64,000 bases of DNA from Phialophora verrucosa (lineage: Eukaryota > Ascomycota > Eurotiomycetes > Chaetothyriales > Herpotrichiellaceae): NCBI GenBank assembly GCA_002099365.1, contig MSED01000007.1:1-64000 (forward strand), read 5' to 3'. The notes under the pieces were generated by a model. The model saw nothing but the letters and a program-made list of their open reading frames with translations, was not told where the DNA came from and did not search any database. Positions 31,515-42,226 of this stretch are shown piece by piece. Position 1 is the first letter of the stretch. Each line of letters starts with the position of its first letter. Made by a program: the position numbers and the translations under genes.

Positions 31515-33058
31515 CCGAATCAACAAAGATGCCCTATCCGCGCCAGCACGGCACTAGAAGCGCCACGAGATATAAGGCTGACTCATGCGCAGCGATATGG
31601 AAGTATACAGCATGCGTAACCCGCAGGAAATGTGAAATGAGAAGCATATGTTAGACACTAGGGCGACTGCCCTTCAAAGTATTTTTCCATCACACCTTCT
31701 GCTTTGGGGCAAAGGCTCGCCGTACTCCGTACTGCGTATACCACGCCGTGGTGTGTCATCCGGTCTTCGGTCTCCTTCTCCTAGCTTTCTCTGCATTGTG
31801 GGGTATTGGGAAGGGTCCAACCGCATGGTGCAGCATTGAGAACCGTGGGCTGACTGCAGGAAGCCGCTGATAAATTCTCCTTATCTGATATAAGTCAGCC
31901 ACAACAACCACCACATCCAGTCCGAGACCGAGTCCCCTGAAACTATTCATCAACCTCGATCGGTTGGCCGGTGACACTGTGGCTGCTCACCGACCTGGAA
32001 GTTAATACTGATGACGGAATTTGACCTAGGTCCAAGCAAGTCCATGCCGCTGGCGGATGGCAAATCGCTCGTTTCCCCTTTGGCGGCGGTGCACCCAGAC
32101 CAGCAAAGTCCAAGAGAGGCAGTCGGAAGGACTGCTCATGGAGACATGTCCAGTCAGTGCAGGACGGTTAGTTCCCTATGCGACGAGGCACAGTGGCATT
32201 ACGACGCTTGTCCGACTGCAGCCTCTGGTATCTGTCCTCAGTTTGCCGCTTCGATTATCGCTTAAACGATTCTGTCTGCTCGAGGCTACGATGCACAAAA
32301 AGCCTGCCCAGCATCCGCTGCTCGGACCGTCCAACTTCGAGCTGCGGAAAAGCGCAAAGAAGAGTGAATGAATGAATGAGCCGTTGCGGCCGCGACTCAT
32401 CATACGACCATGTCCATTCAGGATCAAGGCAGAGGTGGATACAACTGATGTGATCCTACGCAAGAGACCCTCTCAACCAGCATCATGGCCTCGACGTTTG
32501 AGCAACATGCTCGGTGGTGCGGGATGGGGCGCTACGGAACCACATATGGCCTGGTCTTGCTTGGAGCCGGTCGCGAGAGAGGATGCTTGCCGAGCAGAAC
32601 AGGCGCGCCGAGCGATATTCTACCATCAACATAGACAAGGCCAAAAGCACAAAGACAACACGGTCGGAATGCGCCCTGTTCCCAGCGCCCTGGCTCGCAC
32701 GCTACGCAAACAGCAGACACAACGCCATCCTCTGGTGAAGACCACTCTACGGCCAAAGGCCAATCGGCACTGGAAGAAAGGGCTTACCCGCAAGATCTCA
32801 GATTAAGAAGCTTGCGAGCGCCCTGGAAGTTCGGGGGCCACCGAGGTCCAGTTCCCTCAACTCAGCCGCACCCCAGTCTCGGAAACAACTCTGGAGAGCC
32901 GGAATGGCAAATGGGAACTTTGGGCAAAGCGGAGTTTTAACGTGGGCGACTGGACATGGTTCGTGTAGGATATGATACAAACACCCACCTCGTGCTCAGC
33001 AGTCGGATGGTGATGCGTTCGCCACAGGAATACGGCTGTCAAGGAACGAGGGCCCACG

Positions 33059-33070
33059 ACGCGTACGCGT
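33059..33070. promoter_or_regulatory. Tandem ACGCGTACGCGT palindrome
   Basis: Two MCB cores fused end to end, perfectly palindromic, in a gene-free region. It is 2.2 kb from the nearest start codon (35262, minus strand), so a target gene is not obvious. Confidence 0.3.
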
Positions 33071-33640
33071 CCACCACGCAAATTGTCCGACAAAACAGTA
33101 ACAAAGTAGATAGAAGGGATATAGACGAGATCTTCCGTACGCATACGACTACTCAATCCGGCTGCTGAGCTCTCATAAACACCGCGGCAGCATTAAGATA
33201 GCGATTAGCATTGTACGCCAAGTGGAGGCGCTGATGTCGCCGCCGTATCTACTCTCACTCTCACCCAACTCTCGTCACCAGGCTGGCCGCGGAACCTTTT
33301 ACTTCCGCGCCTTCGATGCAGGGCAAAAGGGATGTTCGGGCCCAAGTTGGCTGGTCCGTACACACATATAGAGGCACACAGGTCTCGGAGGACACGCTAC
33401 AGTGTGCAGGTCGATGCAAAACCTCCGAACCTGTTCTCTAAGCGGGGGTCCGGAGGGTGTCTGGCTCTGGACGAGGTTTGGCCTGGATGAGGCAGGACCG
33501 AGAACAGGAAGAAGGTTGAGTACTACAGTGATTAGGGACTAGGGATAGGAACGAGAACACATATGGAGATCGAGGACAGTAATTCGGGACTGTTGGTATT
33601 GGTATTGTTTCCGATTCGATTCCGTGGGTGGGCGAGTCTG

Positions 33641-33703
33641 CTCTCCTCTCCTCTCCTCTCATGAGATCGCCCTATCCTGCTCTGCTCTGTTCTGCTCTAC
33701 TAT
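33641..33703. repeat. Pyrimidine-rich simple repeats
   Basis: Four CTCTC pentamers at 33641-33660, followed after a few bases by CTGCTCTG/TTCTGCTCT repeats to about 33703. Confidence 0.8.
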
Positions 33704-34011
33704 GTATGGCCTTTCGATGTCAAATGCAGCCGACGTTAGCTGAAGTAGAGCCAATGTAGGCACTGTAGTCACTGTAGATTCCACGCGATACCATTCGTTG
33801 ACCCAACTCGAACGTGGCACCACGCTTCTGCTCCACAAGGTGAGAGATGCCGTCGGCTCGTCTTTAAGTTCTGTAATCCTGATCTCCGTCGTGATCCCGA
33901 TCCTGTAATCCCCCGGTCCCGGTAACCACGTGCTCCTGCGACTCCACGTCTTACGATCAATATCCATGTTCCAGTGTCACTCGCTGTAGCGCGAATATCT
34001 ACATTCTGTTC

Positions 34012-35262
34012 TCACTCCTTGTCGCGCGCGACCTCGACGGAGACATCGTCCTTGTGGCTGTCCAGATGCCACCAGTCATACAGAAACGCCCTCGCCTTGG
34101 CGAACGCCTCGAGTTTAAGCTTCCGGTGCTCTTCGCTGATCCACGAGTCGGGAAACTGGGTCCACCCGTGGACGACACCTCGGACCTCCTCGACTGACAG
34201 GTCGGCCCCCCTTCCCTGGTCGTGCACCTTCTGGACCCAGATTAGACTCTGCGAGTTGAGCGAGTCGAACTGCGGGAGGATCAGCAGCGCTTTCGCGCGC
34301 GGGTGGAGCCCGAATCTCTCGCCCTCGTGGGCCGCGGCCACATCGGCCAGCCCCGGACTGGCTCGCGGGTGGGTTCTCTTCTCCGGCGGCAGGTACGTGG
34401 GCATCAATTCCCGCTCGAGGCGCCAGCGCTCGACGAACCCGGTCGGCGGGTCTAAGCCCTCGGGCCGGGGTCTCTCGTCGGGCAGTAGTCGGGCGTCCAA
34501 GCTGGGATAGAACAGCAGCACGGGGATGTCGGTTGCCCAGTCCCAGGGCAGAGGGCTGAGCCAGTCGGTTTCCAGGGTCGGGTCGTCCTTGACGCTCAGC
34601 ACGAGGTTCAACGCCAGATTGCCCCCGGAGCTGAATCCCGAGAGCGCGATCTTTGCCTCGTCCAGCTCCACGGGTTTGCGCGCCTCCTTGAGCATCGCCC
34701 ACGTGATGCCCTCGCGCAGCGGCGTGTACGCCTTGTTGCTCGGGTCTGTGACCGCGAGGACCACATCCTCGGCGTCCAGGTTCGCGGCCGGATACTGCGC
34801 GTATGGTCCCAGGCGGTAGTCCACCGAGATGACCACGCAGGTCAGTTCCCGGCACATCCGACTGCAGAACGGGGCCTGTTCCTGGCAGGAGCCGAGGATG
34901 AAGCTGCCACCGTGGAAGTCGATCAGGACAGGCAATTTGCCCTCGTGGTTCTCGTCGATGCCCGTCGGACGGAGCGACTCGTTGAGGTGCGAGCCCGCCG
35001 TGTTCTTGTCGCGGTGGTGGAAAGGGGGGTTGTGGTGGTGCTTGCGCAGCGGCGGCACCCACACGTAGATGGGGATGAGGTGCTTGCCGCGCGACGGGAT
35101 TTCGAATACTATGGGCTGTGGACCTTCGGCCGATGTGAAGTTGAGGACAAAATCAGGCACGAGACGCGGCAGGCTGACCAGTGCTTTCCGCCAGGATACG
35201 CCGAACGGTTGCGAGAATATGGCCCGTGCCGGGTGGTGGTCGTCGGTGTACTTGTGCTTCAT
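34012..35262 (-). CDS. Alpha/beta hydrolase, HSL/arylacetamide deacetylase type
   Basis: Single exon, 416 aa from ATG 35262; the frame extends 18 codons further but only to a GTG. Family hallmarks: oxyanion-hole HGG in LIDFHGGSFILGSC (about 114-127), VVISVDYRLGPYAQYPA, nucleophile elbow GFSSGG (Ser at about 211) and the C-terminal His in VVHGWTQFPDSW. There is no signal peptide, so it is probably intracellular. The central insert is Pro/Arg-rich (LLPDERPRPEGLDPPTGF). Members hydrolyse small esters or lactones; the natural substrate is unknown. Very high GC at third positions opens long antisense and shifted frames over the gene. Confidence 0.87.
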   Translation of the reverse strand: MKHKYTDDHHPARAIFSQPFGVSWRKALVSLPRLVPDFVLNFTSAEGPQPIVFEIPSRGKHLIPIYVWVPPLRKHHHNPPFHHRDKNTAGSHLNESLRPTGIDENHEGKLPVLIDFHGGSFILGSCQEQAPFCSRMCRELTCVVISVDYRLGPYAQYPAANLDAEDVVLAVTDPSNKAYTPLREGITWAMLKEARKPVELDEAKIALSGFSSGGNLALNLVLSVKDDPTLETDWLSPLPWDWATDIPVLLFYPSLDARLLPDERPRPEGLDPPTGFVERWRLERELMPTYLPPEKRTHPRASPGLADVAAAHEGERFGLHPRAKALLILPQFDSLNSQSLIWVQKVHDQGRGADLSVEEVRGVVHGWTQFPDSWISEEHRKLKLEAFAKARAFLYDWWHLDSHKDDVSVEVARDKE

Positions 35263-36432
35263 CGGTGCCGCAGGTAGAAGATCCGATACGCTATAGCAAA
35301 GACGGAGCGACAGCACAGTGCCAGTGGCAGTGGGAGTGTCCGCAACGAGCAGACACGATGCTGCTCTCTAAGATCGGTTCTCGTTGTAATGAGACAATGA
35401 ATCTGAAAATATGGGGCAATGTTGCCGAGGCCGCGCTGGAGTCACCGCAATATTGTAGATATGCTCATTAAAAGGGAGTCCAGAGTAGTATGTAACCAAG
35501 CACGTCAATTATCTAGGCACTTCGTATTATTGTGCCAGAGGTCTGCTCAAAACCGGGCTGAACGGGGGAGCAATGACTTTCCGAAGTCTCTGGTGCGGGC
35601 GGGAGGTTGGGACTTTTGCGCTAACCTAGAAGAGCTAGTGATTTATTCATCCTGTTTGGCGCGTCTTTGTTTAACTTGAGTTACACCTTCGTACCATGCG
35701 ACAGCTTCTGCAATGGTCGGAGGTTGATTCTGCATGACCGAGTTAATCGAGTCGTGTCGCGTCGTGTCGAGCCGTGGTGGGTGATGTGTTGGGTAATTAT
35801 CCGGTTGGCAAGCTACGATCGTAGCGGAAAAGTGGGCATAAGAAAGGAGGGAGGTCCTAGGGCCTATGTAGCAGGATCCCTCATTCTCCCTCCCGTCGGA
35901 TCAGACCAAAACTACTCTGGCCGGCTGACTCACAATGCGACAAAGACTGAGGAGAAACCGAGACAAATGAATTCTGTCCTTCATCAGGGTCGGTCGGATG
36001 CTGTGCGTGCATCGACAGATTCAAGTTTCCTGAGTTGAGATGGACGAGCCAAGCTTGTGAGCCAAATATACATGTCTTGAGCCAGGCCACGCGCCTTTGG
36101 AATGCAGCATCGCACTCCGGGGTCTTATTCACCCAGTCATAGGATCGGCGGGAAAGCTCACTTCACCTTCACCATGCCTCCCAGGCCATATCGGCTTTAC
36201 ACCCAACTCCACGCCTTCATAACATGTTCTCTGGATGGTGGCGGGCTTCAATGCAAAGCAGTGAACAGCCTTGGCTCAGCTCGCTTTGGCACCAAGACCT
36301 TTTTCTCATCCTTTTCGTCGACAATGTGAATGATCTCGCCAAGAAAGTCTGCATGGACAACCTGTTGAATTGCATTAGTTTCGGCTGCTGGTTGCGGGCT
36401 GGGTGCTTACAAAAGCGGACTATGGAAATACG
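35263..36432. other. Intergenic, no gene seen
   Basis: Upstream of the hydrolase and downstream of the F-box-like gene. Contains GTCGTGTCG-type short repeats near 35751-35772. No supportable frame. Confidence 0.4.
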
Positions 36433-37236
36433 TTAGCCTGAGCTGATGGACAATGGGCGGATGCTTACGCAAGAGTCTGACAACAACGGCCAGAGACGCA
36501 CCCGGAGCTTGAAAGAATATCTGGCAGGCTTTCTCACTCTCAAGGCTGACTCCTCGACGTGTCGCTTGATTACTTTGTGGGCAGGGAAATGCCAAGGGTA
36601 TGCAGCGAGAAGCTCGTTCACGAACCTAGTCCAGACGCGATGAGAATTGATCTGAGCATGGGGTACGACGCGAAACACCCGCTCTCTTTCAACGGTCCAA
36701 GCTACGTCGTGGAGGAAAGGCATTGCCGAGAGTTGATACATGAGACCTTCCATCGCGTGAGGAACCTTGGGTATGTCGATTGTGCGAAGGAGTGCGAGCT
36801 CTGGCCGACCGAAATTTTGTTGCTTCCTCAGGTATTTCTCGTTTCCGTCTCTGAGCATACTCGTCAAGTTGATGTCGAAAGTAGCCACCGAGAGGATAGC
36901 CGCTTTCGCTTCGGCCAGACAGGTTTTGGACACGAACAGGATATTCAACCCCATGGCACGATCTCGTTCGAATCTCCTCTTTTCCCTACGTCTTCCCATG
37001 ACCTGATCTTGCCCTCGGATCATAATGACATGCCCTTTAAACAACTGGCGGTAAACTTCGACTCGGGTCTCAGGCGCCAGATCGAAGAAGGTCTTGCGGT
37101 AAGGGTCGGAGGCCCTCGTGACAGCGTCTGTCGAACCGGAAGACAGGTTAGGAGTTGGGGTACCAGCGAGGGTGGTTTCGTGCGCTGATGGCGCCGGTGC
37201 TTGCTCGGACCACAAATGGTCGTGCATGGCCGCCAT
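36433..37236 (-). CDS. F-box-like protein, first of a related pair
   Basis: Single open frame of 267 aa from ATG 37236. After a low-complexity leader (about 45 aa), YRKTFFDLAPETRVEVYRQLF resembles the F-box-like opening seen in many fungal orphan proteins (F-L-x-L-P-x-E-I/T-R). It is followed by LNILFVSKTCLAEAKAAILSVATFDI, the usual second element (return of 'structure/trunk' residues). LLRTIDIPKVPHAMEGLMYQL resembles the topology of the neighbour at 38236-38874. Such proteins may recruit substrates to SCF ligases, but no Skp1 contact can be shown. The C-terminus may be altered by an unrecognised intron. Confidence 0.6.
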   Translation of the reverse strand: MAAMHDHLWSEQAPAPSAHETTLAGTPTPNLSSGSTDAVTRASDPYRKTFFDLAPETRVEVYRQLFKGHVIMIRGQDQVMGRRREKRRFERDRAMGLNILFVSKTCLAEAKAAILSVATFDINLTSMLRDGNEKYLRKQQNFGRPELALLRTIDIPKVPHAMEGLMYQLSAMPFLHDVAWTVERERVFRVVPHAQINSHRVWTRFVNELLAAYPWHFPAHKVIKRHVEESALRVRKPARYSFKLRVRLWPLLSDSCVSIRPLSISSG

Positions 37237-38235
37237 GACGGAGAGTGGTCGAGGACGGGAATATGGTGACGAGGAGGGCGGGTTCTTGAGTTGTTCGAGA
37301 TAGTTTAAAGTGGGTAAAGAGTTGTAATTTTCGGGCTAGACGAGCGAAGCTGTACCGGGGGTGGACTTCAGCAGCCTTTGCAGACTGAATAAGTTGCAGT
37401 TCGCGGTCAACTCAGTGACGGCATGACAGTGAAGGACCACGGGAGGCAAGTGATCTCATTGTAAAGGCGTTGTGGTTCGAGTGTGAGAATGAGATCTTGG
37501 ACACACTGTTACGATCGTTCCTCCCATCCTGACACTTTCATCACTTTCGTAAAGCTCTCAGACACTCGAGCCATCCACCATCTTTCTGTGTATCAGAGCC
37601 AGGGAGATGCCTTCGTCGGCCACAATATCCCGATACCGATGACTGTTGCGCGTATTTCAGCATCTCATCCGTGCTTGTTCAACCGGTCATTCTGCCCCCG
37701 ATTATTCACTGCAGGCTTTTGCTTCAAAAATTCCATCTTCATCCAGGGACCAGTCTGTCTGTTACCACAAGAGGATGATTGTCGAAAGGAATCTCTTCGG
37801 CCTGGCTGGTGCGGGTATGTGTCGTGTCTTCGCAAGGGTAGGATGGGAAGGGCAGCGGAACACGAGGTTGCGGTGAGTGTATTGATGGTTTTTCGGACGG
37901 ATCGTGTCATCAGAGACAAACAAGGCACTGAGATTTTGCGCAAGGTATCCCCCGGTTGGGCGAGCGTAGCTGAAGATCAGTTGGATCGTCGGCGATGGAC
38001 TCTAAGGTCCTGCCAGCTCCAGGGTGCCCTCTAGTACATGTCGTGACCATGTTGAAGTGACGCGAAATGCTGACCCATTAGGTACCCGAACATATCTTCC
38101 TCGTCCTCGAAATGAGTTTTGCCCACGGGCGCAGGCTCAGCCGCTTGGATTTCATACAGTTTCGCTTCCGGCAACAGGCCTTCGATGTGGACTCTCCATG
38201 TATCCAGATCAACTCGAAAGTGCTACGTGGCAACG
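37237..38235. other. Spacer between the F-box-like pair
   Basis: No supportable gene. The plus-strand frame 37483-38034 is open but has no recognisable domain or splice context. Should include the promoter of the first F-box-like gene. Confidence 0.4.
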
Positions 38236-38874
38236 TTAGCAACGGGAGCTTTCTTCAACAGCAGGGTTGAATCGTACGGAATGCGCTGCGCTGTTTTGGC
38301 CAGGCCAGAGACTACCCTCGAGAAAGACCTTTCTGTGTGGCCACTTGCTCTTCAGCATATCTTTGGCATATTGATGGTCAAAACGATATCCACCAAGCAA
38401 CGCCTTGATCGGATCCATTTGGACTTTTTCAATGAATTTCTGAGTTATGCCCGGCCCATTGAAGGCGCTTTCATCGACTGTGCCGACCCTCCTCAGCTTC
38501 CGAATCTTTATCGTCTCCACTTGGGGCATCTTGTCAAAGACCTGACACAGCCAGTCTGTGCTGAAACAATGTGTCTCCAGGATAACCACGTGCCGCATTG
38601 CTTCGTATGCTTTCGCAGAAACCAGATACGGCGGGTCTCCCGGATGAGCCGTGAAATCGAATGTGGCTGTCGGTAGAAGGTAAGGCGCGACTTCTGACCT
38701 CCATTGTCTGCTCACAGCTAACGACATGAACGAGGGAGATGGCGCTCGTTGTGCCACCTTCGCATCTGCCTCTAAGCTCGGCGGCCGTTGGAGAGGCTGG
38801 AACACGAGACCACCAAAAGCATACTCGTACGCTCTGTTACGGATCTCTGCCGGCAATTGAAACCACGGCCACAT
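38236..38874 (-). CDS. F-box-like protein, second of a related pair
   Basis: 212 aa from ATG 38874. It begins almost at once with WFQLPAEIRNRAYEYAFGG, a strong match to the F-box-like (2EXR-type) opening common in Pezizomycotina. SLAVSRQWRSEVAPYLLPTATFDFTAHP, MRHVVILETHCF and FDKMPQVETIKI follow. An acceptor-like TTAATACAG lies 35 bases before the ATG, so a small upstream exon is possible. Same strand and same order of elements as the 267-aa neighbour, suggesting old paralogues. Function unknown. Confidence 0.65.
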   Translation of the reverse strand: MWPWFQLPAEIRNRAYEYAFGGLVFQPLQRPPSLEADAKVAQRAPSPSFMSLAVSRQWRSEVAPYLLPTATFDFTAHPGDPPYLVSAKAYEAMRHVVILETHCFSTDWLCQVFDKMPQVETIKIRKLRRVGTVDESAFNGPGITQKFIEKVQMDPIKALLGGYRFDHQYAKDMLKSKWPHRKVFLEGSLWPGQNSAAHSVRFNPAVEESSRC

Positions 38875-39851
38875 TGATGAAGACTTTCGAGAAAGTAGCG
38901 ACCTGTATTAACAATGTTATCGATCTTTCTTCACCACTCACCACCGTTGTGCAGGCAGAGTAATCGCAGAGAAGCATTAGCTGGAGAACGCCACCTTCAT
39001 AAAGCTGGGACTGGGCCACGAGGCAATACCACCCAACACGAAGGTGGAGCGCTGTATCCAGGAAGAGATTACCGTCAAGACATCCTTTTGAGAAGATGAC
39101 AAGCGGTAGAGCATGCAACATTATTGCTCGCCCGTCACATCCACATTCCGCTCTCCGTGTACGTACCACCGCAAGGGAATGAGCCGTCGGACAAAGGATC
39201 ACGACTCAACCCTGGTCTACGGCGGAAAGAACCGTCTCTGGAGGACACCATGGAATCGCGGGCAGCCGTCAGCCTCAGCCTCGCGTAAGCTGCACGGAAG
39301 AAGTTTTGGCAAAGGTCTGGTTCATGTGTGGAACGCTAATTATTGGCGATCGAAAGAGGCAACATACACACCAGGAGGGTGTCTAAACAATAAGCCAAAC
39401 GTCATTGTTCGTCAAGTCACTCACAGTCCATATTCGGGGCAATGCAACGACAGATTTGTGACGGCGGGGTCTCTCCAACTGTCCTTGGCACACCGCGTCC
39501 CTGGACTGTCGCATGAGCGCGTGAACGATGAAGGCCGGCGCTCAAACATGGGAAATGATGGAAGGAAGGAATCTGATTCAGGCACAAGGACGACGAAAGT
39601 TGTTGAGGGGGTTTGGGGGCCACGGCGGCCATGGCATGCGTCTCCGCATCCTGAAGCTGTGCGAGCCACCCGCCTCTTGTACAGGATTTGCACGGTGCGA
39701 GGATTAGGACCCATGGGCTTAGGTAAGATTGCCTGCTCACTCACACAGCGGGCGCCCAAGAGGGGGATTGTGTAGTAATGTAACTGTTTCTTACGTCGCG
39801 CCGAACGTTGACTTAATTCCTGTCCGGCCCAGAGCAGACAAAGCAGGACGT

Positions 39852-39886
39852 CACACACACACACACACTCTCTCTCTCTCTCTCTC
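39852..39886. repeat. (CA)n-(TC)n compound microsatellite
   Basis: About eight CA dinucleotides followed directly by about nine TC dinucleotides. Confidence 0.95.
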
Positions 39887-40230
39887 AGCCCATTCCAATC
39901 ATGGCTGGAGCATGCGTGCGATGCGACGCAATGCAATGCGGTATTGGAAGCAATCCCGGACCTGATCCTACAGTATTAACATTCGTACCTATGTACCAGA
40001 GCAGCTCGGCTCGACTCGGCTCGGTGCGATTGATTGATTCTGATTACTCTACTCTAGACTGATATTCCTGCGTGATGTGCTCCCGTGCCACAGTACCCCG
40101 GCCTCTGTACGTAGCGATGAATCCAAATGATCCAAAGGGTCTTGCAAGACCGCTTATCTGCTTTGCGGACCCAACCACCTGTGTCAAAGTGAGTTCGAGA
40201 TGAGGATGGATGTATGTCATATGCCTAGTG

Positions 40231-40299
40231 TACCGAGGGACACAATGAATGCGATTACGATGTCCTGTATGTATACCGAGGGACAAAATGAATCGATCA
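40231..40299. repeat. Direct repeat, 43-base step
   Basis: TACCGAGGGACACAATGAAT at 40231 recurs as TACCGAGGGACAAAATGAAT at 40274; one mismatch in 20, followed by GCGAT and CGAT. Confidence 0.85.
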
Positions 40300-40500
40300 A
40301 CTTTTCCGCATCTACATAGATAGGACTGAGTACTGCACTACTGCGTATCATTGATACATACTACCGAAATGCTGGTGCAGAGGAATGCATATCCAGACTC
40401 CTGCATGGCCATTCGCGCGCCCTTTTTTCTTGAACCAACCACAAATCAACCCGCATTGTTCATTCCACACTGGGGTTGCCGTATTAGTACTGTAAGTAGA

Positions 40501-40577
40501 AATACTAATCCCTCGTGTGTTTCTGCCCTGTCCTGTGAATAGGAATACTAATCCCTCGTGTTTTCTGCCCTGTCCTG
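40501..40577. repeat. Direct repeat, 43-base step
   Basis: AATACTAATCCCTCGTGT at 40501 recurs at 40544. Both are followed by TTTCTGCCCTGTCCTG; the first copy carries two extra bases. Confidence 0.9.
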
Positions 40578-40877
40578 CCATGCCCTGGTCTGCTCTGTTG
40601 TGCTGTGCGTGATTCGCCATGATGCAACGCCTTACCGTCGTTGTTGGGTGTGATCATTCATCCGTCGACGGAAAAGTAAAAGTAGAAAGAGAAGCAAATT
40701 CGTTGTCCCGGATGCAACGCCAACGTCAACGCCGACCGAGCGTGGCTTGCCCTTTCGGTCATACGTATCCCTGGCCTGCGCTTTAGGCATGTCGAACCGG
40801 ATACCAATGCTAGCGAAGCCAACTGATCTCTCCCTCTTCCACACAAACAGACCCACGCCGATCCGAGGCGAGCTTCT

Positions 40878-42226
40878 TCAGTACCAGACATTCTTCTGTG
40901 CGTAGATGATGTTCCTACAAGGAAGACCGTCAGCATGCGTAATGAGGACTCGCAGCGCGAATGAGGACTCACAGGTTCGACGCCATCTGGGTACCTCCCA
41001 GCACGACCTCTCTGGTAACGTCCGCGATGAAGGGACCGACCTGGGCCGGCGTCCAGCCTAGACCCTTGCAGAACGGTTTCATAGTGAGGCCTTCGATGCC
41101 GAACTCGAGCTCGGTAATCCGAGCAAGCCCGATGTTCCTCTGCGAGTAGATGGAATATGAATAGTCCTGTTGCGCGGGCCACATGCCCAGAGGAACGGCA
41201 ATGCGTTCGTGCGTGATGTGCTCGAAGCCCTGCTGTTGGAGGAGCTCCCTGATGTAGTCGGCCACATCGAGCCTGCGGCCCAAGTTGGACAAGCCGCGGT
41301 CCAGGAGCTTGCGCATCTCCATCACCTTGTGTCCTGGGATGGAGTTGGGCTGGGCGTAGAAGTTGGAGTCCAGCTCGTGGAACTCTATCCAGCCGCCGTT
41401 CTCCAGGTTGCTGCATCACATCATATCAGTTAGCCACAGTGGTATGATGATTTGGGAGGGTGCCAAGTCTGGGAGAGCCTTGAGCTTTTGCACGCCTGCG
41501 ACATACTCGTAACACTGGCGGATCAAGCGAGGCCAATCGACAATGCAACCGCCGAGTTGGCGGGCGAAGATGAAGCTGTACGCCGGGCGGCGGGGCCAGT
41601 CCGACTCCAGATCTTGGACCTCGAACTTGACGTTGGCCCGGCTCCTGGAAGATTCCACCGGCGCGATATCCACACCCGTCACTGTACACGACGAGTCTGC
41701 TCTCCCAACGTTGAGAGCCCATTGGCCGTTCCCGGTGCCCATATCACAAACATTTGCTCCGTCTAGCGAGACCGGACAACGGAACAATTGCTTTCGAAGG
41801 ACTTTGCGCAACAGCAATTCTAAGCACTGGGAGTGGTGATTTGCATCCTCGTCGTTGGGAAACACGGACTCTGACGACGGTCAGCCACGCAGCCCAGGCA
41901 CCGGACCATGGGACGAAACTACTACCCGGGAGGGCGACGTACCGTACCGACCAAGCACAGAATACCGACGACCATATTCCTCGGACCAGTGCTTTTTGGG
42001 AGGCATGGTCGTCGGACTACCGTCCTCGACGCTGCCGCCGCTATGACGACTTTGTCAGATTCTGTTTCTCTCTCTCTCTCGGCTGCACCTGGGCCAACAG
42101 CCGTGGAAGGCTGATATAGGATCTATGAGGCTGGTGACTGACTACTTACCGGGACTGGTCGGGAGTGCGCTCGCTCGCTTCCTGTGACGCTGCGTCAACG
42201 GGGTCGAGCATCTTGGTTGTCAACAT
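40878..42226 (-). CDS. LaeA/TAM-like SAM-dependent methyltransferase
   Basis: Five exons: 42226-42150, 42040-41943, 41870-41507, 41410-40973 and 40914-40878, giving 337 aa with all phases agreeing. After the leader, SEEYGRRYSVLGRYESVFPNDEDANHHSQCLELL is the usual lead-in of this group. Motif I is ANVCDMGTGNGQWALNVG (SAM loop), followed by VTGVDIAP and FEVQDLESDWP. Splicing at a perfect GTATGT donor restores CYDNLENGGWIEFHELDS, matching the GG-W-x-E motif of the family. The last exon encodes only LNIIYAQKNVWY. Relatives include LaeA-type regulators of secondary metabolism and small-molecule methyltransferases; which one this is cannot be told. Confidence 0.86.

Larger units (their letters stand above)
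31515..34011. other. 2.5-kb gene-free stretch
   Basis: The largest stretch without any coding signal. Frames are short, overlapping and compositionally random. It contains a CTCTC pentamer repeat and CTGCTCTG-type simple sequence at 33641-33703, and a double MCB-like palindrome at 33059-33070. No tRNA cloverleaf was recognised. Could hold non-coding transcripts that cannot be seen from sequence. Confidence 0.4.
38875..40877. other. 2-kb gene-free stretch with simple repeats
   Basis: No family-like frame on either strand. Contains the CA/CT microsatellite at 39852-39886 and two pairs of 43-base-spaced direct repeats (40231 and 40501), listed separately. Confidence 0.4.

Noticed and set aside
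34115..35062. Long minus-strand frame (315 codons) over the hydrolase gene
   Set aside because: Shifted frame of a GC-rich real gene; Arg/Gly/Pro-biased, no motifs, and fully covered by the alpha/beta hydrolase.
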